64,000 nt of DNA from Oscillospiraceae bacterium (GTDB lineage: Bacteria; Bacillota; Clostridia; Oscillospirales; Oscillospiraceae). Positions 35,730-44,851 of the stretch are shown in pieces; the stretch's first letter is position 1, and every line of letters starts with the position of its first letter. The DNA is taken from the NCBI GenBank assembly GCA_022846075.1, contig AP025582.1:2170001-2234000 (forward strand), written 5' to 3'. The notes under the pieces are model-generated. The model was given only the letters and a program-made list of their open reading frames with translations, did no database searches and was not told where the DNA came from. A program made the translations under genes and the position numbers.

Positions 35730-37436
35730 TCATGGCTGAATACCCGCCGGATACCCGCGGCGGAGCTCCCGTCCCCCGGCGTTTTCCGCCAGGAGCCGCT
35801 CAAACTCCCCCACCGGCATCGGCTGGGCGAAATAGTATCCCTGGACACACTCACAGCCGATCACTCTCAGCCGCTCCAGCTGCTCCGCCGTCTCCACGCC
35901 CTCCGCCACCACGCCCAGCTTCATCAGGTGCGCCAGGTTGATGACGAATTTCATGATCTCCTGGTTGACCGGGGTCACCGGCTCGCTCTGGATGAACTTC
36001 ATATCCAGCTTCAGGATATCCACCGGCATCTTGTGGAGCATGTGCAGAGAGGAATAGCCGCTTCCGAAATCGTCCATTTCAATGATGAAGCCCAGCCGCC
36101 GCAGCTGGCTCACCGTGTCAATGATCTGCTGGGGATTTTCTGTGTAGGCGCTCTCCGTGATCTCCAGATGAAGGCTGGAGGGCGGCAGGCCGTGCCGCTG
36201 CAGAAGCCCCGTCAAGATCCCGGCCAGGTCCATGTTATAGATATCCGCCCGGGACACATTCACCGAAATGGGAACGGAGGGCAGGCCCCTCTCCCGCCAG
36301 TCCCGCAGAACGGCGCAGGCCCTATCCCAGACATACTGGTCCAGTCCGGTGATGAACCCGTTGCGCTCAAAGAGCGGGATGAAGGCCGCGGGGGACTGAA
36401 GGCCCCACTTGGGGTGGTTCCAGCGCACCAGCGCCTCGGCGCCCACCATCTGCCGGTCCGCGATCCTGTATTTGGGCTGCAGGTAGATCTCAAACTGCCC
36501 GGCCGCCAGCGCCGGCTCCATGCCGTCCACGATCTCCTGCTCCAGCAGCAGCCGCCTGCGCAGCACGTCGTCATAGCAGGCGAAATATTTCTTATACTGC
36601 CCCTTGATGCTCTGCGCCGCCAGCAGAGCCCGGTCGCACATCTGCTCCACCGGGACCTCCCGGTCCTCCACGTGGTAGACCCCCCACTTCATCACGATAT
36701 CCTGGGTCTGGGACTGCGCGTTGATCCGGGCGCAGGCGTCTTGAAACATGGCCTCGGTGTATTCCCAGTCACGTTCGATCATGCAGGCGAACTGGTCGGC
36801 ATGGAAATGGCTGCAGATCCCCTTCCCCTGGGTATTCTCCGCATAGTTTCGGGCGATGGTCTTTAGGAGCCGGTCTCCGGCGGCGATGCCGAATACGTCG
36901 TTGATCAGCTTGAAATTGACCACGTCGGAGCAGATGATGTCGTATTCCTTATCCGGGTTCCGAAGGAGCTGTTCCCTCGCCTGCCGGCAGAAAAAGGCCT
37001 TGCTGTAAAGCCCGGTCAGCCGGTCGTACCGGAACTCGTTGACCAGGGCGGCGGTCTCCCGCAGGTGGATGATGTTGGCGGCCCGGTGCAGGATGATCTG
37101 CGGCTTGTAGGGCTTGGCCACAAAATCGGCGGCGCCACAGGACAGGGCCGTCACCTCCTCCGACTCCCCGTCGTTCTGCGTGGTGACGATAACCGGGATG
37201 GCGGACAGGGCGGGGTCCTTCTTGACCTCGGCCAGAAATTCATAGCCGTTCATGACCGGCATGACGATATCCAGCAGTATCAGGTCAAAGCCGCCCCCGT
37301 CCCGCCGCAGACAGTCCAGGGCCTCCCGGCCGTTTTCCGCCTCCACCACGTCGTAGCCGGGACACAGTATCTCACACAGGAGGCTGCGGTTGAGCGCGTT
37401 GTCTTCCACCACTAGGATCTTTCTTTTCGCGGCCAT
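35730..37436 (-). CDS. Receiver-degenerate GGDEF-EAL protein
   Basis: A 568-aa response regulator. REC (1-120, LLDIVMPVMNG), then a GGDEF-like domain whose signature reads HADQF instead of GGDEF, so diguanylate cyclase activity is unlikely, then a complete-looking EAL domain (GAEALVRW, NVSR, EITES, DDFGSGYSS, AEGVET). Predicted c-di-GMP phosphodiesterase controlled by phosphorylation from the neighbouring kinases. First gene of the operon; its promoter is at 37504-37532. Confidence 0.9.
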   Translation of the reverse strand: MAAKRKILVVEDNALNRSLLCEILCPGYDVVEAENGREALDCLRRDGGGFDLILLDIVMPVMNGYEFLAEVKKDPALSAIPVIVTTQNDGESEEVTALSCGAADFVAKPYKPQIILHRAANIIHLRETAALVNEFRYDRLTGLYSKAFFCRQAREQLLRNPDKEYDIICSDVVNFKLINDVFGIAAGDRLLKTIARNYAENTQGKGICSHFHADQFACMIERDWEYTEAMFQDACARINAQSQTQDIVMKWGVYHVEDREVPVEQMCDRALLAAQSIKGQYKKYFACYDDVLRRRLLLEQEIVDGMEPALAAGQFEIYLQPKYRIADRQMVGAEALVRWNHPKWGLQSPAAFIPLFERNGFITGLDQYVWDRACAVLRDWRERGLPSVPISVNVSRADIYNMDLAGILTGLLQRHGLPPSSLHLEITESAYTENPQQIIDTVSQLRRLGFIIEMDDFGSGYSSLHMLHKMPVDILKLDMKFIQSEPVTPVNQEIMKFVINLAHLMKLGVVAEGVETAEQLERLRVIGCECVQGYYFAQPMPVGEFERLLAENAGGRELRRGYPAGIQP

Positions 37437-37475
37437 GGCGCCTTACCCCTCTTTAACCCGGTTGACGAAAAAATA

Positions 37476-37534
37476 TAATTGTTCACATCCATATATATGT
37501 TTCAGTATAGCAAATCGCGGCAAAAATAGCAACC
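37476..37534 (-). promoter_or_regulatory. Conserved promoter/leader block, copy 1
   Basis: Minus-strand TTGCTA (37527-37532), 17 bases, TATACT (37504-37509). This and the next bases down to TAATTGTT match the block at 44355-44413 in 45 of 59 positions, with the identities clustered in -35, -10 and the TAATTGTT end. A shared operator for the two signalling operons is likely. Confidence 0.75.
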
Positions 37535-37577
37535 TTTTGGCAAAAGCCGCCAGGTTATGGAAAACCGGCGCGAAAAA

Positions 37578-37586
37578 TGATATACT
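37578..37586 (+). promoter_or_regulatory. Extended -10 of double-GntR gene
   Basis: TGA followed by TATACT at 37581-37586, without a good -35, about 47 bases upstream of the TTG start. Divergent to the promoter of the REC-GGDEF-EAL operon, so the same operator could control both. Confidence 0.5.
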
Positions 37587-37632
37587 GAATCCGCCGCCGG
37601 TCGGATTTTTACGAAAAAAGGAGGCGCCGGAA

Positions 37633-39090
37633 TTGGAAAACAGTACTGAACTGCGCAGCGTTGTCTACAACATTTTGCTTGACCAGATACAATTCGGCAC
37701 CTACCGCCGGGGGGAGAAACTGCCCACCATAGAGGAGACCGGCGCGCGGCTCTGCGTGTCCATTGATACGGCCCGGTCCGCCTATTTGCGGCTCAAGGAA
37801 AAGGGCTATATCTCCCTTTCAAAGAACGTGGGCGCCACGGTAAAAGTAAACTACGCCCCCCAGGAGAGCGAACAGTTCATCCAGACCTTTTTCTCCCGGC
37901 GCAAACACGCGATGCTCGACCTGGGCCGCTCCATGCGGCCCCTGTTCGCCAACGCCCAGTGGGTGGGGCTCAAAAGCGCCCCGGCGGAGACGCTGCGGGC
38001 GATGGAGGCGCTTTTGAAGGAAGGGCGCGCCGCCGTGCCCTACGCGATGCTGGAGCATCTCAGTCAGAAATACGGCGGCCTCGGCAACTCCCTCCTCATG
38101 CGCCTTGTCTGGCAGACCTTTATGTTCCTGCACGGCCCCTTTTTCAGCCTGGAGGAAAATTTACAGTACTTCGACCAATCCGCCGACTACCTGCCTGAGG
38201 TCCTGACCCTCTGCCAAAATAGGGACTGGCCCGCCCTCCGCGCCGCGCTGGACCGGTCCACCGAAAAGCTGTCTCTGGCCCTCGTCCGGTTTTATGACTC
38301 CAGGATCACCGCCCCTCCCCCAGAGCAGGAGGAAGCCTTTGCCTGGAGTTCCTACAAAAAAAGCCGGCAGCTCTGTTATTCCCTCGCCATGGACCTTCTC
38401 ATCTCCATCAGCCGGGGGGAATACCCCGCCGGAAGCCTGCTCCCCTCCCAGGAGGAGCTGGCCGGGCAAAAAGGGGTGTCGGTAAGCACCGTCCGCAGGT
38501 CGCTGGAGCTTCTCGGCAGCGTGGGGGCGATCAGGTCCGCGAAATATGTGGGCACGCGGGTCCTGCCCTTTGACCAGGCCACGGAGAACAGTGATTTCAC
38601 CAAGCCCGTCCTCCAGCGGCGGCTCCTGGATATGGCGGAGAGCCTTCAGATCTTCGCCCTGTCCTGCAAAGACGTCTCCCTGCTGACCCTCTCCTCCCTC
38701 GACGCCGGTTCGGTGGCGGCGCTGTGCGGGGAGCTGAAGGCGCGCAAGCAGTGGCGGCGCGGCGATATCTTATCCTACTTCGTACTGGATCTGATCACAA
38801 GGCACGCCCCCTGTCAGGCGATACGGACCGTCTACTCCGAATTGCTGCGGCAGTTTTTCTGGGGGTACGCGCTCCACGGCCTGCTGGAAAGCCCGGAGGC
38901 CCTCAACGCCATATCCGATCCCTATTTTGACGCGCTGATCGCGGCCCTGGAAGGGGCGGATTACCCACGGTTCTCCGCCAAGCTGGAGGAGCTCATGCTT
39001 CACGAGCTTCGCAGGACCGTGAATTCCCTGTCCGGCCTCGGTGTTCCAGGCGTGGAGCACCTTCTGATCTCCAGTGACAGCATAACTTGA
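37633..39090 (+). CDS. Regulator with two GntR-type wHTH domains
   Basis: A 485-aa protein with two GntR-like winged helices: residues about 8-70 (LPTIEETGARLCVSIDTARSAY) and about 255-315 (LLPSQEELAGQKGVSVSTVRRSLELL), each followed by helical domains. The start is TTG at 37633, 10 bases after AAAGGAGG; the long upstream open frame has no ribosome site. It lies between two signalling operons with matching promoters, so it could bridge or repress them. Domain duplication within one chain is unusual for GntR proteins, which normally dimerise. Confidence 0.8.
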   Translation: MENSTELRSVVYNILLDQIQFGTYRRGEKLPTIEETGARLCVSIDTARSAYLRLKEKGYISLSKNVGATVKVNYAPQESEQFIQTFFSRRKHAMLDLGRSMRPLFANAQWVGLKSAPAETLRAMEALLKEGRAAVPYAMLEHLSQKYGGLGNSLLMRLVWQTFMFLHGPFFSLEENLQYFDQSADYLPEVLTLCQNRDWPALRAALDRSTEKLSLALVRFYDSRITAPPPEQEEAFAWSSYKKSRQLCYSLAMDLLISISRGEYPAGSLLPSQEELAGQKGVSVSTVRRSLELLGSVGAIRSAKYVGTRVLPFDQATENSDFTKPVLQRRLLDMAESLQIFALSCKDVSLLTLSSLDAGSVAALCGELKARKQWRRGDILSYFVLDLITRHAPCQAIRTVYSELLRQFFWGYALHGLLESPEALNAISDPYFDALIAALEGADYPRFSAKLEELMLHELRRTVNSLSGLGVPGVEHLLISSDSIT

Positions 39091-39136
39091 ACCCATCAAG
39101 GCCCTGTGGATGTTTCCACAGGGCCTTGATGGGTTC
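39089..39136. terminator. 22-bp perfect hairpin
   Basis: Perfect 22-bp stem (39089-39110 with 39115-39136), loop TGTT. It sits at the end of the double-GntR gene, convergent with the GGDEF gene, and works either way as an intrinsic terminator; T-runs are short. Confidence 0.65.
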
Positions 39137-39202
39137 AAAGGAGCACGCCGGGGCAGCATGGGCGCCGGTGGTCATGGCGCCACTGTCCCAGAGGGATGGG
39201 AG

Positions 39203-41410
39203 CTAATTCTTTTCCTGGTCCCGCGGCTGCTTGTGTTCCGTAATGTCGGTGCAGTTGATCAGATACGCGTCCTTGTCCTCCCACTTCATCGTGGAATACC
39301 AGGCCCGGGTCCAGACGCCGTACCGGGGATTATAGACCTCCGTGTCCCCGGACAGCGGGCAGCTCTCACAGGGGGTGTCCTGCCCGAAAAACGCCTTGTG
39401 GCAGGTCATGCCGGCCTTGGCGGAGGGGTCGAGCCGAAGGGTTTTGCGGTTCAGGTACAGCAGTTCGTAGTTGTCCTGACGGATGACGTAGATATAGGAG
39501 TCCTGCATATCCAGGATGGCGTTGAGCTGGACCATGATCTGTTGGTTGCGGTCCGACTCCCGCTTTTTCAGCAGGAAGGTGGTCAAAAGCTGGGCCACCA
39601 GGGAGAGCATGCCGATCTCCTCCTGGTTCCACATCCGCAGGCCCGTGCACTCGTCAAATCCGACGAACCCCCGGAACTCCTTCCCGTCGTGCAGCGCGCA
39701 CTGGAGCGTGGAGCGGATGCCCTGGCTTTCAAAAAGCGCGGCCTGGGCCGGGGTGAGGGCGTGGATGTCCCGGCAGTAAAAGATGGCGTTATCCCGAAAC
39801 AGTTCCCGATAACCCTCCACCTTTTCCAGGGGATAGTGCTGCAAAAACTCCTTCTGGGGCGGAATGCCCTCGTTGCACCACTCGTAGGTGTTGTCCACGT
39901 ATTCTCCCCCGGGGCTGTTCTCAAACACGTAGGCCCGGCTCACGTCGAAGCGCCTGCCGATTATCTCCAGGATCGCCTCCACGGCGGCGTTGATATCCTC
40001 ACTGTCATACAAGATCTGGAACACGTAGTTGACCAGATTTCCCTTGTTCCCGCCCGTATTTTGGTCGGAATCGATGACCGCGCCCAGGGAGGAGTATCCG
40101 ATCCGATCCACCGCCGCCATGCTTTTGGGGTCAAACCGGGCATACCTGTTTTTCCCCTGGCTCTTGGCCTGGTAAAGGGCCAGATCCGCGCAGTGGTATA
40201 GCGTCTGGAAATCCAGTCCGTCCCACGGATAGATGGCCAGGCCGATGCTGCAGGTCACCTCGATGGGCTTCTTTTCCCCCCGGAACAGGTTTTGAAAGAT
40301 CTCCAAAAGCTTCCGCGCCTTCTCCTCGGCGATTTGGGAGGAGGGGATGTCCTTCAGAAATATGGCGAACTCGTCCCCGCCGATCCGTCCGATCACGTCG
40401 GATTTCCGGGTCAGCTTCTTCATGCCCGCCGCCAGCTCGGCCAGGACCGCATCCCCGAAAAGGTGCCCCTGCCCGTCGTTCACCAGCTTGAAATTGTCCA
40501 CGTCGATGATGAACATGGCGCAGATGGTCTCCGGCATGCCGTCCAGATAGATCCCCGCCCGCCGCTCCGTCTCGGCGTGGTTGTAGAGCCCGGTCAGGGC
40601 GTCCAGCTCCGCCCGGCGGCGCAGGTCCTCCACCATCCGCTTCTCTTCGTCGATGTCCGAAATCGTGCCCACGGCCCGGAGGGGCACGTTCTCCGCGCTG
40701 TACTGGGTGGCGGCCCGGATCCGGCACCAGACGTACTGGTCCTTCGAATTGCGGATCCGCACATCCAGCACCGAGCCCGGAGCGCCCTCTTTAGCCGCCT
40801 TCAAAAACTCGGCCATGGGGTCCACGTCGTCGGGATGGAAGTGGCGGAAGGTCTCCTCCTTCGACAGGCTGCCGTCATAGTGCGGCGCGTAGCCGAACTT
40901 ATCCAGCCAGTTGGGGGAAAAGGACATGGCGTCGGAGGCGAAATCCCACTCAAAAATAATGTCGGAGGACTGGTTCATGATGATCTCCAGGTGCTCCAGG
41001 GAGAGCCTCAGCTTTTCCTGGGCGTCCCGCACCTCGGTGAGATCGAGAAGGATACAGAAAAACCGTTCCTCCCGCTCGTCTCCGAAGAGCTTGGCGCTGC
41101 TGGCGGTCCACTTATAGCCGCCGTCCTTGCAGACCACCCGGTAACTCAGGGAGAGCCGGTCCCCCCGGCCCAGCTGCCGGTCCACCTCGATGAGAAAATT
41201 CTGCCGGTCCGCCGGGTGGATCATCGCGAGGAATTGGTTTTGAAACCGCTGGGTCAGCTCTTCCGCGGTGAATCCAAACATGCCGCGAAAGCCCTCGTTA
41301 ACTTCCACGATGGTGTAATTCCCGTCGTTCCTGCACTGCATGACGCCCCCGGGTATGAGGTCCAGCAGGGCCTCCCCCTCAGGGCTGAGCCCTTTCAACA
41401 GTCTTTGCAC
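39203..41410 (-). CDS. PAS-PAS-GGDEF-GAF-PAS diguanylate cyclase
   Basis: A 735-aa soluble protein. Two PAS domains (first 270 residues), a GGDEF domain with intact RIGGDEFAI, a GAF-like domain, and a C-terminal PAS-like part with CHKAFF and PCESCPL cysteines. Predicted c-di-GMP synthase with several cytoplasmic sensors. I chose GTG 41410 because GAGGGAG lies 6 bases before it; ATG 41470 would add 20 residues but lacks a site. It follows the hybrid kinase gene in the same operon and opposes the EAL protein of the other operon. Confidence 0.85.
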   Translation of the reverse strand: MQRLLKGLSPEGEALLDLIPGGVMQCRNDGNYTIVEVNEGFRGMFGFTAEELTQRFQNQFLAMIHPADRQNFLIEVDRQLGRGDRLSLSYRVVCKDGGYKWTASSAKLFGDEREERFFCILLDLTEVRDAQEKLRLSLEHLEIIMNQSSDIIFEWDFASDAMSFSPNWLDKFGYAPHYDGSLSKEETFRHFHPDDVDPMAEFLKAAKEGAPGSVLDVRIRNSKDQYVWCRIRAATQYSAENVPLRAVGTISDIDEEKRMVEDLRRRAELDALTGLYNHAETERRAGIYLDGMPETICAMFIIDVDNFKLVNDGQGHLFGDAVLAELAAGMKKLTRKSDVIGRIGGDEFAIFLKDIPSSQIAEEKARKLLEIFQNLFRGEKKPIEVTCSIGLAIYPWDGLDFQTLYHCADLALYQAKSQGKNRYARFDPKSMAAVDRIGYSSLGAVIDSDQNTGGNKGNLVNYVFQILYDSEDINAAVEAILEIIGRRFDVSRAYVFENSPGGEYVDNTYEWCNEGIPPQKEFLQHYPLEKVEGYRELFRDNAIFYCRDIHALTPAQAALFESQGIRSTLQCALHDGKEFRGFVGFDECTGLRMWNQEEIGMLSLVAQLLTTFLLKKRESDRNQQIMVQLNAILDMQDSYIYVIRQDNYELLYLNRKTLRLDPSAKAGMTCHKAFFGQDTPCESCPLSGDTEVYNPRYGVWTRAWYSTMKWEDKDAYLINCTDITEHKQPRDQEKN

Positions 41411-41482
41411 GTCTATCTCCCTCACGATTTGAAAGCCGGGGCCCCATGGGGCGGGTCCGGGCCTCTCCATATTGGAATTCAG

Positions 41483-44266
41483 TTATCTGATCCATCTCTT
41501 CAGCGCTTCCATGAGCCTGTCCACCTCGATGGGCTTGGCCACATGGTCGTTCATACCGGCGCTGTGGGCCTTCCCGATGTCCGAGGCAAAGGCGTTGGCC
41601 GTCAGGGCCAGGATGGGGATGGTCTTCGCGTCGGCCCGGTCCAGGGCCCGAATCGCCTCGGCCGCCTGGTAGCCGTCCATCACCGGCATCTGGATATCCA
41701 TCAGGATACAGTCGTAGTACCCCGGCCCGGCAGCCTCGAATTTTTCCACCGCCAGCCGGCCGTTCTCGGCCCCCTCGATCAAAAAGCCGTGCATCTGAAG
41801 CAGCTCGGTGGCGATCTCACGGTTGAGCCAGTTGTCCTCCACCAGCAGGATCCGCTTCCCCTCCAGGCAGGAGGAGGCCTCCCCGGCGGGGAGGGGCGCG
41901 GCGTCGGCCGAGCGCCCGCTCTGGCGGAGCTGGTGGAAGGTATGGGCAATCTTTGATTTGAACAGCGGCTTCGTCAGGAAGGCGTCCGCCCCGGCCTGGC
42001 GGAACTCCTCCTCGATCTCGGAGTAGTCGTAGGCCGAAATGACGATGACGGGCACGTCCGCGCCCAGGCGCTTCCGGATCTCCCTGAGGGTCTCCAGCCC
42101 GTCCATTCCGGGCATTTTCCAGTCCAGAATCACCGCAAAAAAGTCGTCCCTGGCCTCATGGGCCCGGGTCACCCGGGAGACCGCCGCCTCCCCGGACAGC
42201 TCCCAGCTGCTCCGCATCCCCAGTTCGTCCAGGATCTCGGCGGCGCTCTCACAGACGATCCGGTCGTCGTCCACCACCAGCACCGGCAGGCCGGAGAGCT
42301 CCCCGTTATCCCCCTCGGCCTCCCTGCACAGCTCGAAGGAGACGGCAACGATAAACTGACTTCCCCCGCCCAGGACGCTTTTGACCTCGATGGTGCCGTT
42401 CATCATCCGCACGATATTCTGCGTGATGGCCATGCCCAGCCCTGTGCCCTGGATCTGATTGACCCTGGACTCCTCCGCCCGGGAAAAGGGCTCAAAAATA
42501 TGGGGGATGAAGGCCTCGGACATCCCGATACCATTGTCGGTGACGATGAACTCATACTGTCCCCTGCCCTTGGCGAAGGACGGCACCTCACGGACCCGCA
42601 GTCCCACACAGCCGCCCTCGGGCGTATATTTGACGGCGTTGGACAGCAGGTTCACCAAGACCTGCTGGAGGCGGCTTTGATCCGTCACCACGGTCTCGTG
42701 CCGCACGTGGTCGGCGTTGATCTGCAGCTCTTGACGCTTTTCCGCCGCCAGAGGGCGGAAGACGTCCATAACGTCCTCGATCAGCTCCGGCAGCGAGACC
42801 GCCTCGGAGATAAGGTCGATCTTCCCGCTCTCGATCTTGGACATGTCCAGCACCTCGTTGATCAGGCTCAAGAGATGACGGCTGGAGACATTGATCTTGT
42901 TCAGGCAGTCCTGTATCTTTTCCGGGGCGTGCATATTGGCCTGGGCGATGACCGTCATGCCGATGATGGCGTTCATGGGTGTACGGATATCGTGGGACAT
43001 GGAGGAGAGGAAGTTTGTTTTGGCGTCGTTGGCGATCTGGGCCGCCTTGCAGGCGTCCTCCAAGGCCTGCCGCTGACGGGCCTGCTCCGTGCGCTCCGCC
43101 GTCACGTCCACGCCCACGCTGTAATAGGAGGGGATCCCATCCCAGCTTTCCCCGCCGGCGACATAGCTGTACGTCAGCATCAGGATCTTGACCGCCCCGG
43201 TCCGGCTGACCACGCGGCATTCCACCGCCGCCGGCTCGCCGGTCTCCCTGGCCTGCCCCATGGCGGCTTCGACGCGCGCCACGTCGTCCGGATACACATA
43301 GTCGCACCGGGAGTGCAGCTCCTGTTCAAATTGCTCCTTGGTATAGCCGATCAGATCCAAAAAGCCACCGCTGTACCACAGGACGGTGCGCGTGTCCCTG
43401 CCGTCCACCCGGGCCAGTCCGCCGGGGACGCTGCGGATCAGCGCGTCCCGCTCCTGGTCTTTTTTCGCCAGCTTGTACTCGGCGCTGTACATATCGTGGG
43501 AAAGCTCCAGGCGCGCCCGGCGCCCCTCCCAGTTGATGATCCGGTTCTTGATCCGGAAGGTCCGCTCCAGGACCGGGTTCTCAAATTCCCACTCGTAGAA
43601 GTCGTCCTCGGTCAGTTTGCTGTTGGTGCAGAAGGGGCAGGGGGTCGTTCTCCCCTGGATGACCTCGTAGCATTTCCGCCCCACCAGCTGGACCGCGGGG
43701 GCCCCCAGGACCTCGCAGGAATTTTGGTTCAGATACAGCAGCTCATAGGTATCCATGTCGCTGATGTAGACGTTGCCCTCATAGGAATCCAGCATCCAGT
43801 GAAAATAACCCAGCTTCTGCCGGTAGAGCCGGGCCTGTTCCTCTTTTTCCGCGGCCAGCGCGTCCACATCCGCAAGCTCCGCCCGCAGCACCGGTCCACC
43901 CGCCGCCGGGTCCTCCACAAGGGTCCCATAGAGGCGGACCCAGGTGAACCCGCCCTCTTGGCGGGGCAGGCGGAGGGTCGCCTCGATCTCGCGGCCGCCG
44001 GTTTCGGCGGCCTGTGACAACGCCTGCCGGATGGCGTCAAAATCGTCGGGGAATCCCGCGTAGTATTGCCGCAGATCATGGAACCGGCCGCAAAAGCCGT
44101 CCCGGGAATACCCAGCACGGCGGAAAAAGCTGGAATTTCCCCAACAGAAGGTCAGATCATCGTCGGGAAGGCAGCAGATCACGCCGGTTTTCAGCATGTC
44201 CAGCGCCGCCGGACACTGGATTGCGTTCTCTCCGCCGCCCCGCTCCGTCACATGTTTGTTTTCCAT
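41483..44266 (-). CDS. Cytosolic hybrid histidine kinase with PAS domains
   Basis: A 927-aa sensor kinase without membrane helices. Three PAS-type domains (about 20-420); the second has the motif GRTTPCPFCTNS. HisKA (SHDIRTPMN), HATPase (NLLSNAVKYTP, GTGLGM) and two receivers (LDWKMPGMDG, LMDIQMPVMDG) follow. The ATG at 44266 has AGGTGG upstream. First gene of an operon with the GGDEF protein; promoter at 44383-44411. The paired cysteines may bind metal or sense redox (inference). Confidence 0.9.
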   Translation of the reverse strand: MENKHVTERGGGENAIQCPAALDMLKTGVICCLPDDDLTFCWGNSSFFRRAGYSRDGFCGRFHDLRQYYAGFPDDFDAIRQALSQAAETGGREIEATLRLPRQEGGFTWVRLYGTLVEDPAAGGPVLRAELADVDALAAEKEEQARLYRQKLGYFHWMLDSYEGNVYISDMDTYELLYLNQNSCEVLGAPAVQLVGRKCYEVIQGRTTPCPFCTNSKLTEDDFYEWEFENPVLERTFRIKNRIINWEGRRARLELSHDMYSAEYKLAKKDQERDALIRSVPGGLARVDGRDTRTVLWYSGGFLDLIGYTKEQFEQELHSRCDYVYPDDVARVEAAMGQARETGEPAAVECRVVSRTGAVKILMLTYSYVAGGESWDGIPSYYSVGVDVTAERTEQARQRQALEDACKAAQIANDAKTNFLSSMSHDIRTPMNAIIGMTVIAQANMHAPEKIQDCLNKINVSSRHLLSLINEVLDMSKIESGKIDLISEAVSLPELIEDVMDVFRPLAAEKRQELQINADHVRHETVVTDQSRLQQVLVNLLSNAVKYTPEGGCVGLRVREVPSFAKGRGQYEFIVTDNGIGMSEAFIPHIFEPFSRAEESRVNQIQGTGLGMAITQNIVRMMNGTIEVKSVLGGGSQFIVAVSFELCREAEGDNGELSGLPVLVVDDDRIVCESAAEILDELGMRSSWELSGEAAVSRVTRAHEARDDFFAVILDWKMPGMDGLETLREIRKRLGADVPVIVISAYDYSEIEEEFRQAGADAFLTKPLFKSKIAHTFHQLRQSGRSADAAPLPAGEASSCLEGKRILLVEDNWLNREIATELLQMHGFLIEGAENGRLAVEKFEAAGPGYYDCILMDIQMPVMDGYQAAEAIRALDRADAKTIPILALTANAFASDIGKAHSAGMNDHVAKPIEVDRLMEALKRWIR

Positions 44267-44354
44267 GATTTGACCACCTATTCTGTCCGATCCGTGATAA
44301 TCGTCCCCCATTTGGGGGGCCTGCACGCACAGCCATGTTATCTGAACGGAGCTC

Positions 44355-44413
44355 TAATTGTTTACATACATATTTATTGTTTAGTATAGCAAAATCAGGT
44401 GCAAATAGCAACA
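44355..44413 (-). promoter_or_regulatory. Conserved promoter/leader block, copy 2
   Basis: Minus-strand TTGCTA (44406-44411), 17 bases, TATACT (44383-44388), then AACAATAAATATG and AACAATTA. Paired with 37476-37534 (45/59 identical). See that entry. Confidence 0.75.
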
Positions 44414-44500
44414 CATTGGCGGAAAATGTGGAAACAGAAACGGCATGCCCGCAAGCCCGGACAGAGCCCGGATTTGGGCTCTCCACACGACGAAAAACAT

Positions 44501-44531
44501 AAAGGCCGCCGGGGTACCCCGGCGGCCTTTT
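44501..44531. terminator. GC-rich terminator
   Basis: 14-bp stem AAAGGCCGCCGGGG with CCCCGGCGGCCTTT, 2-base loop, TTTT on the + strand side. It lies between divergent promoters and insulates them. The gene-free stretch 44414-44851 otherwise holds the promoter and leader of the methyltransferase gene. Confidence 0.7.
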
Positions 44532-44609
44532 CTGGTTCCTGTATTTTCGGCGGGTTTGCCCGTTCCGCACCCGCCGCGGAGGCTGTGAGGCCGGCCCCGT
44601 CAAAACGGG

Positions 44610-44638
44610 GTGACAGCCCTTCGGATAAATGGTATAGT
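44610..44638 (+). promoter_or_regulatory. Promoter of TrmH-type methyltransferase
   Basis: GTGACA (44610-44615), 17 bases, TATAGT (44633-44638) with TG before it. The transcript would have a leader of about 205 bases with a GAGCGGG-GAAA-CCCGCTC hairpin at 44664-44681. Confidence 0.5.
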
Positions 44639-44851
44639 TATTCATAGTCCATTGGGGATCGCCGAGCGGGGAAACCCGCTCTGGAGCGGCCGTCCAAAGA
44701 CACCGGCAAGTTCTGCCGCCGCTGTGGAAGCGCAGGAAATTCGACCCGTCTCCCCACGATTTTCCCTCATATCCGTACAGCCCTCTGGCCACTTCCCCCC
44801 GGCACAGGGGCGGGCGGTTCGAAACTCCCATGTCCCCGAAAGGAGCCCACC

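Noticed and set aside
37390-37632. Upstream extension of the double-GntR gene to ATG 37390
   Set aside because: It would overlap the divergent operon and its promoter; the TTG at 37633 has the strong ribosome site and fits the domain start.
42158-44017. Long + strand open frame (619 codons)
   Set aside because: Antisense to the cytosolic hybrid kinase; same compositional artefact.
44581-44618. Nested stem GGCTGT/ACAGCC and CCCCGT/ACGGGG as a riboswitch
   Set aside because: It lies mostly upstream of the predicted transcription start and matches no riboswitch class I know.
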